Source: Bacillota bacterium (lineage in GTDB: Bacteria > Bacillota > Clostridia > Saccharofermentanales > Saccharofermentanaceae). Taken from it: a stretch of DNA of 29,245 nucleotides. The stretch covers positions 1 through 29,245 of the forward strand of contig JAEWUD010000023.1 of the NCBI GenBank assembly GCA_023397475.1, written 5' to 3'. A program made the translations under genes and the position numbers. The notes under the pieces were generated by a model that worked only from the letters and a program-made list of their open reading frames with translations, was not told the DNA's origin and searched no databases. Shown here one piece after another: positions 22,086-29,245 of this stretch. How positions within the stretch are numbered: the stretch's first letter is position 1; each line of letters begins with the position of its first letter.

Positions 22086-24872
22086 TTATCCATTTTTGCA
22101 GGCATACCAATCCGGCCCGACACTGATCTCCGCTATAAGAGGAACATCCAGTGCTACGGCACGCTCCATCTCACGCTGTAAAACCTGCGATGCTTCCTGA
22201 ACCTGGTCTTCTCTGCATTCGACCAGGAGTTCGTCATGGACTTGAAGGATCAATCGCGCATCGAGATTCTTTTCGCGCAAACTATCCGTGACCTGAACCA
22301 TCGCGATCTTGATAATATCGGCAGCCGTTCCTTGAACCGGTGTATTCATCGCCGCCCGCTCGCCGAACATGCGGAGATTTCGGTTCGGCGACTTGAGCTC
22401 CTTCATAATACGTCTTCTTCCGAACATCGTCTCGACATAACCCTTCTCGTAACCTTGTGCCTTGAGAGAGTCAAGATATTCTCGAATGCGAGGGTACTGA
22501 TGATAGTACTGCTCAATGTAGTGATGTGCCTCTTTGAAGGAGACGCCAAGATCCGTCGACAATCCGAAATCGCTGATTCCATATACAATGCTGAAATTCA
22601 CCGTCTTAGCGGCCGATCTCATATAGGGAAGAACCGCCTCGCGGGCAACGCCGAATATCTTCATGGCTGTGTTGGTATGAATGTCCTCGCCCTGCAGAAA
22701 GGCTGTCGTCATATTCTCGTCTCCGGACAGATGTGCCAGGAGCCTGAGTTCGATCTGAGAATAGTCCGCATCGAGAAGCACATAACCCGGCGGCGCTGTA
22801 AACGCCTTTCGGATCTGACTTCCCGCCGCCGAACGAATCGGGATATTTTGCAGATTCGGCTCGGAGGATGACAGGCGACCCGTATTTGTCATTGCTTGTG
22901 AAAAATTCGAATGAACCCGGCCGTCACTCTCTTCGATGACCTTGCGAAGTCCGACGACAAATGTCGAGTCAAGCTTCGAGATCTGTCGGTACGTAAGGAC
23001 CTCACGAACGACGGGATGTTCGTCGATCAGTCGTTGGAGTTCGTCGGAGTCCGTCGAATACGTTCCTCCCTGGTTCTTGCGGCCGGACGCAAGACCTAAC
23101 GTGTCAAAAAGAACCGTGCCGAGTTGTTTGGGCGACAGAATGTTGAATCTTGTGCACGCCAATGTGTAAATACGCTCGGAGACAACATTCATCTCTTCGG
23201 CAAACGATGTGTGAAGGTCATCGAGTACCTTCGCGTCGATATGCACGCCGACACGCTCCATAAGGTCCAGACGCAACACCAGAGGCATTTCGATGTCATA
23301 TACCAGCCGGTTCATTGCGGTATTCTCAATCTCTGTCATCTGCTCCGCAGCAATGCGTGACATCAGGTACACACGGATCGAGCAAGCGCGAATCTCCTCG
23401 CGACCTGGTTCGCTGTCAGACATATCCTGAGGGCTCAAACTTGCCATCCGTTCTAATTCTGTGAGAAATGGATCAACGACGAGAGTCTGTGCATCCGACG
23501 GAAATGACGGGTAAGGTTCTTTGACGGCATGCTCGAAAAGCATCATAAACGAAGGATTCGAGCCTTCGATCTGGTTAAGTAAATAACCGGCGATCTCAAC
23601 ATCGAAAATCGACGCAAAGGGCAAGACATCGTTGAAAACCTTGAAACGGTTCTTCACACTGTACCCAATCGGAAGTTTGCGCTCCTCTTTTGGGTTCGTG
23701 CCCAATCCCTCCCGATAGATCGAGAGGAGAATTTGCGATGCGATATCTGACGGAAACAGATAGATTGCCTGTCCATTCAAGCACAGGAGCAGGTCGAATA
23801 ATCCGTCACCGTAGGTATCGGTTACATCAAGACTCAAAGAAAAGTCCTTCTCTTCCAATGCCTTCCTCAATTGAAGAAGAAAATCATCGGGAGATACGTC
23901 CTTCTGAATGTCCGGGAGCGAATACTCGGTCTTCACTTCTCCGGCACTCGCGGCATCGGAAGCAAAGGACTCGGATTCGGGCAGATTCAGCTTCTTCAGC
24001 ATCGCCCGCAGGCCTAGTTTTCTGAAGAAATCCGCTGCCTTCGCAGTATCCGGAGGAGCCGAAGCGAGATCATCGAAATCAAGCTCAATCGGAGCGTCAC
24101 AGCGGATGCGCGAGAGATCATAAGAGAGATACGCCATCTCCCGACTCTCTTCGAGTTTTTTACGCGTGCCGGCCGGGACCTCGTCCAGATGTTCATAGAT
24201 CGAGTCCAACGTATGATAGGCTGTGACCAGATCCTTCGCTCCCTTTTCGCCGATACCTTTGACGCCGGGGATATTATCGCTCGGATCTCCCATGATTGCC
24301 TTCAGCGCAATAAACTCTTCGGGGGTCATGTCGTATCTTTCGGACATTGCCGCAAGATCATACGTCTCCGTCGTAGTTTTTCCGGCCTTGGTCACAGGCA
24401 TCAAGACGACGGTACGATCGTTAATCAATTGAAAATCGTCTTTATCCCCCGACAGAATAAATACCGAAAAACCTTCCTTGGTGCCGCGACAGGATAACGT
24501 CCCGATCAGATCATCGGCTTCATACCCGACAAGCTCGATTCTCGGAATGCGCAGCGCATCAAGAGATTCTTTGAGAAGAGGCATCTGGGCGGCGAGATCA
24601 TCCGGCATCCCTTTACGCTTCGCCTTGTATCCGTCATACATCTCATGACGAAACGTCTTCTCTTTGCGGTCAAACAGCGTACATATATGGGTCGGCCGCA
24701 CTTCTTCGATATACTTCAACATGATGTTCAGGTACGTGTTCAGCGCACCGGTAGGCGTGCCGTCAGGTGCGGTCAGCGTGCTTCGACCGGCCAAAGCAAA
24801 ATACGCCCGGTTAATAATACTGTTGCCGTCAATTAACAGTAGACGTTTATTGCCTGTGGGATCTTGCTGCAT
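22086..24872 (-). CDS. polA: DNA polymerase I
   Basis: A 928-residue repair and primer-removing polymerase. The 5' nuclease domain (about 1-290) has LLLIDGNSIINRAYFAL, EADDLIG at 118-124 and SGDKDDFQLI. The middle 3'-5' exonuclease-like domain has lost the catalytic DxE motif (the region reads LSLDVTD near 346-352), so proofreading is probably absent, as in Bacillus enzymes. The polymerase domain has motif A DADYSQIELR (701-710, catalytic D703), motif B with KTVNFSIVYG at 756-765, and motif C QVHDELL (877-883, D880). GGAGG lies five bases before the ATG. It follows the activase-like gene by 14 bases. Confidence 0.97.
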   Translation of the reverse strand: MQQDPTGNKRLLLIDGNSIINRAYFALAGRSTLTAPDGTPTGALNTYLNIMLKYIEEVRPTHICTLFDRKEKTFRHEMYDGYKAKRKGMPDDLAAQMPLLKESLDALRIPRIELVGYEADDLIGTLSCRGTKEGFSVFILSGDKDDFQLINDRTVVLMPVTKAGKTTTETYDLAAMSERYDMTPEEFIALKAIMGDPSDNIPGVKGIGEKGAKDLVTAYHTLDSIYEHLDEVPAGTRKKLEESREMAYLSYDLSRIRCDAPIELDFDDLASAPPDTAKAADFFRKLGLRAMLKKLNLPESESFASDAASAGEVKTEYSLPDIQKDVSPDDFLLQLRKALEEKDFSLSLDVTDTYGDGLFDLLLCLNGQAIYLFPSDIASQILLSIYREGLGTNPKEERKLPIGYSVKNRFKVFNDVLPFASIFDVEIAGYLLNQIEGSNPSFMMLFEHAVKEPYPSFPSDAQTLVVDPFLTELERMASLSPQDMSDSEPGREEIRACSIRVYLMSRIAAEQMTEIENTAMNRLVYDIEMPLVLRLDLMERVGVHIDAKVLDDLHTSFAEEMNVVSERIYTLACTRFNILSPKQLGTVLFDTLGLASGRKNQGGTYSTDSDELQRLIDEHPVVREVLTYRQISKLDSTFVVGLRKVIEESDGRVHSNFSQAMTNTGRLSSSEPNLQNIPIRSAAGSQIRKAFTAPPGYVLLDADYSQIELRLLAHLSGDENMTTAFLQGEDIHTNTAMKIFGVAREAVLPYMRSAAKTVNFSIVYGISDFGLSTDLGVSFKEAHHYIEQYYHQYPRIREYLDSLKAQGYEKGYVETMFGRRRIMKELKSPNRNLRMFGERAAMNTPVQGTAADIIKIAMVQVTDSLREKNLDARLILQVHDELLVECREDQVQEASQVLQREMERAVALDVPLIAEISVGPDWYACKNG

Positions 24873-24886
24873 AACTGCCTCCTGAT

Positions 24887-27800
24887 TTACATCTCACCCG
24901 CGACGGGATCTGTCGACCCCGAACCGGTTTCTCTTGAAGTAACCGGCTTCGCGGCCGAATGATTCTGCTCTCTAGGCTTCGTCTTCCCGTGCTGTAAATG
25001 GGCGGTACTGATCATCAGCTTAATACGATTCAATTGATTGGCTTCACTTGCTCCCGGATCATAATCGATCGGTACAATATTCGACTCCGGATACTGGCGA
25101 CGAAGTTCCTTAATCATACCCTTACCGGTCACGTGATTCGGCAGACAGGCAAAGGGCTGTGCGCAGATAATATTCGGTACTCCGCTCTCAATGAGTTCAA
25201 TCATCTCGGCGGTAAGAAACCATCCCTCGCCACATGCGTTTCCGCAAGAGAGCACGACTCCTGCCTTCTCGGCCATCGCACGAATATTGAGTGGCAACTG
25301 GAACTTGCCCGTCGCTCGCATCTTGCGGACAATGTGTTTGCGGTACCCTTCCAGAAGATCGATCCCACGCTCGGAAAGCCACGCGGATTTCTTCGAAGTA
25401 CCGAGATTCTCGGACTTCCACGTCGGATTGTAGAAGCAATAGAGGAAGAAATCGAGGAGTCCGGGAACTACCGCTTCACAACCCTCCTTCTCAATGACAT
25501 CGATCGCATTATTGTTCGCGTCAGGCTGGAATTTGACCAGGATCTCACCCACAAGTCCAACACGCGGTTTTCTCGGGATGTCTGCCATCTCGAACCGATC
25601 AAAGGATTCCACGGTCTGATCGACCAGATGGCGGAAGCTCTTGATGTCACGCTTGAGAGCCGCCTGTTCTTCATACTTCTTGCGGGCGACGATCGCCTCC
25701 GGTGTGCTCGGATCGCGAAAAGCCGTCGGCATCGTATATACGGCGGAAAGATCCGAATAACGTCCGGTTCGATTAAAATGCTTGATCGCGATCTCGTTCC
25801 AATAGCGGTACAGTTCATTTGCCGAACCGGGAACCGCTTCATACGGGCGCACGCGAAGAAGAAGCGTCGACAACATGTCTCCGTAACATATCGCCTGCAT
25901 CGCGTGATGAATCATCGAAGGTTTGAACACCATTCCCGGGTTTCCTTCGAGCCCCTGTACTGACAGCGCTACAACCGGAACTTGAGGATATCCGGCCTCT
26001 CGCAGCGCTTTTCGCAGGAATGCGACGTAGTTTGTGGCGCGACAACCGCCGCCGGTTTGTGTGATCAGAACCGAAGATCGATCCGGATCGGCGCCTCCGG
26101 TGATGAACGCATTGACGAGTTGTCCGACGACGATGATCGTCGGGAAACACGCGTCGTTATTGACAAAGCGAAGCCCGCACTCGATATCGGAAGCGGTTGC
26201 CTGCTTGAGGAGCTTCATGCGGTATCCGTAATGGCGGAATACGGCCTCGACAAACTCAAATTGGATGGGTGCCATCTGCGGCGCAAAGATCGTGTGGTCG
26301 GCGCGGTGCTCCGCGGTAAACGGGACACGGGCGAGAGCATAGGACTTCTTGGGGAAACCCTTCGCCAGATCCGAACGGCTCTCCCTCTCATCCATTGCGA
26401 CCTTCAATGAGCGGATGCGAATGCGAGCCGCACCGAGGTTGCTGACTTCATCGATCTTCAACAAGGTGTATAACTTGCCCTTCGACTCCAGAATCTCCTG
26501 TACCTGGTCCGAAGTGACGGCGTCCAACCCGCAACCGAATGAATTGAGTTGGACAAGTTCGAGATTGTCGCTCTCAGCGACAAATGCCGCCGCCTCATAC
26601 AGACGGGTGTGGTACATCCATTGGTCGACGACTCGAATCGGACGCTCGAGTCTGCCGGGAACAGCGACGCTGTCCTCCGTAAGTACGGCAAGATCCAGCG
26701 CCGTAATCATCTCTGGAATTCCGTGATGGATCTCCGGGTCTACATGGTAAGGCCGGCCGGCGAGAACAACGCCCTTCTTACCCGTTCGGGACAAGTCCTC
26801 CAGTACCCGCTGACCTTCGGCGAAGATATCCGCCTTATACCGGTCATACTCCGCTTCGGCAAGCTTGATCGCCGCGAGGACTTCACTCTTGGTGAGTCGC
26901 TCATCCGCGAAGGTCTCGCAAAGCTTACCCGCCAGCTTGTCGGCGTGATCTAACGGAAGGAAGGGATTCAGGAAACGAATCTTCTTGCGCTCGATATTCT
27001 CGAGATTGTTGCGAATGACTTCCGGATAAGAAGCGACAATCGGGCAGTTGAAATGGTTGTTCGCCTGCGGGTTCTCGTTGCGTTCATAGGGGATGTCCGG
27101 GTAAAAAATGGTTTGAACACCCTTCTCTATCAAATCCTCGATATGTCCGTGAACGAGCTTCGCCGGATAGCAAACACTCTCCGAAGGAATCGAATCCATA
27201 CCTTTCTCAAAAAGCTTGTGATCCGATCTTGCGGACAGCAACACCTGAAAGCCCAGTTCTGTCAGTAAAGTAAACCAGAACGGATAATTCTCGTACATAT
27301 TCAGAACGCGCGGAATACCGACACGCCCTCTCGGCGCCTTATCCGTTGACAGCGGTTTATACGAGAATGTCCTCTTGTATTTATACAGGAAAAGGTTCGG
27401 CGGGGTATCCTTCTTATCGGTAATTCCCTCGCCTTTCTCGCAGCGGTTACCGGAGACAAAGCGCCGATTATCCGGGAACGTAGAGATCGTCAGTTTGCAG
27501 TGATTACCACAGAACTGACAGACCGCATTCTCGGACCTCATCTCAAAGCTCAGAAGATCTTCGGCGGCAAGAAGTGTCGGCGCATCAGTTTTGCCTGCCG
27601 AGCGCTGTCGTGCAATCAAGGCAGCGCCGAACGCACCCATGAGACCGGCGACATTCGGGCGAATGACTTCCCGACCGGAAACGATCTCGAAGCAGCGGAG
27701 AATGGCATCATTCAAGAAGGTTCCTCCCTGAACGACAATCTTCTTGCCCAACTGCGACGTGTCGCGAATCTTGATGACCTTATAAAGTGCGTTGCGAACC

Positions 27801-29245
27801 ACAGAATACGAAAGGCCTGCGGAAATATCACCGACCGTCGCGCCCTCCTTCTGTGCCTGCTTGACCTTGGAGTTCATAAATACAGTGCAGCGGGTTCCGA
27901 GATCTACCGGATTCTCCGCCGTAAGAGCTTCGACCGAAAAGGAATGTGCATCCATCTTCAAGTTCTCGGCAAAGGTTTGAATGAAGGATCCGCAGCCAGA
28001 AGAACATGCCTCGTTAAGCATAATGGAATCAATGACGCCATTGCGGATTCGCATGCACTTCATATCCTGTCCGCCGATGTCGATGATGAAATCGACATCC
28101 GGACAAAAAAACTTCGCCGACTGGAAGTGCGCCATCGTCTCGATCTCACCTTCATCAACATGAAGCGCCGCACGGATGATGTTCTCCCCGTAGCCGGTTA
28201 CGCATGAGTTGGCGATATACGCCGCCGCCGGCAATTGTGCATACAAACTGGTAAGTATCTCCACCGAACTGCGGACCGGGTTACCCTTGTTCCCGCCGTA
28301 ATAGGTGAAAACAAGCTGTCCGTCCTTATTGATCAAGACCGCCTTCGTCGTCGTACTGCCCGCATCAATACCTAAATAGCAAGGTCCCTCCTGACGAGAC
28401 AGGTCATGAAGCTCAAGCGTCGCCCGGTCATGACGTTCGTCGAAGGCTCTCTTCTCCGCCTCATCGCGAAAAAGAGGCGGAATATGCTCGATATCCGACG
28501 AGTATTCTCTCGTCTTCTGGAAGTCTGCAAGAACATCGGTAAGAACGACTTTTTCGCGCGTCGCATTGAGCGCCGCACCGATTGCCACATAGAGCTGTGC
28601 GTTCTCGGGCATGACAAAAGAGGAAACTTGATCCCGCAGCGTTCTCTCGAATGCTTTCCGCAATTCGGAGCAGAAAAAGAGAGGTCCGCCGAGGAAGGCT
28701 ACATGACCGCGGATCGGACGACCGCAGGCAAGTCCCGCGATGGTCTGGTTGACGACCGCCTGCAGGATGGAGGCCGCAAGATCGGCTTTGGACGCACCCT
28801 CGTTGATTAACGGCTGCAGGTCACTTTTCGCGAAAACACCGCAACGTGAGGCGATCGTATAGAGGGTCTGATACTTCTTGGCAAGGGCATTCAAACCATC
28901 GGCGTCCGTCTGCAGAAGCGTCGCCATCTGATCGATAAAAGCTCCGGTACCTCCGGCGCAGGTTCCGTTCATTCGCTGTTCGGGAATCGGATGAAGATAC
29001 GTGATCTTGGCATCTTCTCCTCCGAGCTCGATGATGACATCGGTCTGCGGATAATAGCGGGAGATCGCTCGAGTCTCTGCGATAACTTCCTGTACAAACT
29101 CGAGATCCAGCCATTCAGAAACCGACAAGCCACCGGAACCGGTCAGCGCTACGCGCGCCTCAAGGTCGGGAAACTCCTCGCTCACGTCCATGAATGCGCG
29201 AACGAGTTCTCCGCGGATATCCGAATGATGTCGTCTGTATTGCTG
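24887..29245 (-). CDS. Giant 2-hydroxyacyl-CoA dehydratase activase-type protein (BcrAD/BadFG ATPases, DUF2229, HgdB-like), 5' end outside window
   Basis: At least 1,452 codons, open at the window edge, so the N-terminus is missing; the frame continues without a stop above the ATG at 29191. Two ASKHA-type ATPase domains of the BcrAD/BadFG/HgdC kind are seen: a partial first one with ELGGEDAK and NGTCAGGTGAFIDQ (about 29245-28400), and a complete second with YLGIDAGSTTTKAV, DIGGQDMK and EACSSGCGSFIQ (about 28385-27590). A cysteine motif CQFCGNHC with a later NRCEKG follows near 27440-27535. The DUF2229 region begins RVGIPRVLNMYENYPFW, near 27330. The C-terminal part has GCRATNYVAFLR and FACLPNHV, as in HgdB-like subunits. 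Such fusions are common in Clostridia but their reaction is unknown; family precedent suggests ATP-driven low-potential electron transfer through Fe-S clusters. It heads the run into polA. Confidence 0.9.
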   Translation of the reverse strand, partial: QQYRRHHSDIRGELVRAFMDVSEEFPDLEARVALTGSGGLSVSEWLDLEFVQEVIAETRAISRYYPQTDVIIELGGEDAKITYLHPIPEQRMNGTCAGGTGAFIDQMATLLQTDADGLNALAKKYQTLYTIASRCGVFAKSDLQPLINEGASKADLAASILQAVVNQTIAGLACGRPIRGHVAFLGGPLFFCSELRKAFERTLRDQVSSFVMPENAQLYVAIGAALNATREKVVLTDVLADFQKTREYSSDIEHIPPLFRDEAEKRAFDERHDRATLELHDLSRQEGPCYLGIDAGSTTTKAVLINKDGQLVFTYYGGNKGNPVRSSVEILTSLYAQLPAAAYIANSCVTGYGENIIRAALHVDEGEIETMAHFQSAKFFCPDVDFIIDIGGQDMKCMRIRNGVIDSIMLNEACSSGCGSFIQTFAENLKMDAHSFSVEALTAENPVDLGTRCTVFMNSKVKQAQKEGATVGDISAGLSYSVVRNALYKVIKIRDTSQLGKKIVVQGGTFLNDAILRCFEIVSGREVIRPNVAGLMGAFGAALIARQRSAGKTDAPTLLAAEDLLSFEMRSENAVCQFCGNHCKLTISTFPDNRRFVSGNRCEKGEGITDKKDTPPNLFLYKYKRTFSYKPLSTDKAPRGRVGIPRVLNMYENYPFWFTLLTELGFQVLLSARSDHKLFEKGMDSIPSESVCYPAKLVHGHIEDLIEKGVQTIFYPDIPYERNENPQANNHFNCPIVASYPEVIRNNLENIERKKIRFLNPFLPLDHADKLAGKLCETFADERLTKSEVLAAIKLAEAEYDRYKADIFAEGQRVLEDLSRTGKKGVVLAGRPYHVDPEIHHGIPEMITALDLAVLTEDSVAVPGRLERPIRVVDQWMYHTRLYEAAAFVAESDNLELVQLNSFGCGLDAVTSDQVQEILESKGKLYTLLKIDEVSNLGAARIRIRSLKVAMDERESRSDLAKGFPKKSYALARVPFTAEHRADHTIFAPQMAPIQFEFVEAVFRHYGYRMKLLKQATASDIECGLRFVNNDACFPTIIVVGQLVNAFITGGADPDRSSVLITQTGGGCRATNYVAFLRKALREAGYPQVPVVALSVQGLEGNPGMVFKPSMIHHAMQAICYGDMLSTLLLRVRPYEAVPGSANELYRYWNEIAIKHFNRTGRYSDLSAVYTMPTAFRDPSTPEAIVARKKYEEQAALKRDIKSFRHLVDQTVESFDRFEMADIPRKPRVGLVGEILVKFQPDANNNAIDVIEKEGCEAVVPGLLDFFLYCFYNPTWKSENLGTSKKSAWLSERGIDLLEGYRKHIVRKMRATGKFQLPLNIRAMAEKAGVVLSCGNACGEGWFLTAEMIELIESGVPNIICAQPFACLPNHVTGKGMIKELRRQYPESNIVPIDYDPGASEANQLNRIKLMISTAHLQHGKTKPREQNHSAAKPVTSRETGSGSTDPVAGEM

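Noticed and set aside
24998..25963. Plus-strand open frame of 321 codons
   Set aside because: Antisense to the conserved C-terminal part of the activase-type protein; no family motifs and no supporting context.
1589..28835. Palindrome TTTCGCGAAA at four places (near 1589, 3888, 17058 and 28824), considered as a possible chromosome-organisation site
   Set aside because: Three of the four are simply Phe-Ala-Lys codons (TTC GCG AAA) and the fourth is a Phe-Arg-Glu stretch; all lie in coding sequence, so codon preference explains them.

Overview
The window looks like core chromosome of an anaerobic Firmicute, most likely class Clostridia. Grounds: a SCIFF ranthipeptide precursor with its radical-SAM maturase, TrmFO (the folate-dependent tRNA U54 methylase), the trmK/nif3 pair behind dnaG, strong GGAGG-type ribosome binding sites, and a giant 2-hydroxyacyl-CoA dehydratase activase-type protein next to polA. 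I see no transposon, phage, CRISPR array or tRNA gene. Nearly every base is in a recognisable gene. A type A RNase P RNA is the only RNA gene.

Layout. Positions 1-791 (minus): 5' part of a phosphoribosylformylglycinamidine cyclo-ligase of the form familiar from Bacteroidetes. 911-1265 (minus): rnpB. 1260-9277 (minus): a long co-directional run, in transcription order tgt, yajC, SCIFF peptide, SCIFF maturase, gamma carbonic anhydrase-like protein, HD-domain protein, dnaG, trmK, nif3. queA (9288-10325, minus) lies just upstream of tgt. From an intergenic region with overlapping divergent promoters, dapA and dapB (10440-12115, plus) run the other way and end at a strong hairpin terminator. 12221-19770 (minus): comM/yifB, dprA, topA, trmFO and a DUF624-like membrane protein in transcription order. 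19974-21065 (plus): ychF, which converges on a minus-strand set, activase-like giant protein (5' end outside the window), polA, coaE and a small membrane protein (24887-29245 down to 21143).

How the genes work together. queA and tgt make queuosine in tRNA; trmK, trmFO and rnpB also act on tRNA. dnaG, topA, polA and dprA handle DNA. dapA and dapB are consecutive lysine/diaminopimelate steps. SCIFF and its maturase form a complete precursor-plus-enzyme pair for a thioether-crosslinked peptide of unknown role, placed directly after yajC; no dedicated exporter or protease gene is beside them.

The most interesting points are regulatory: an intrinsic terminator between the SCIFF peptide and its maturase; a possible 19-codon leader peptide that starts at the predicted dapA transcription start and overlaps the dapA start codon; a predicted nearly leaderless queA mRNA; a hairpin-containing topA leader with an overlapping small frame; and loss of rpoD from its usual place between dnaG and trmK. 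All promoter and RNA-structure calls were made by eye.
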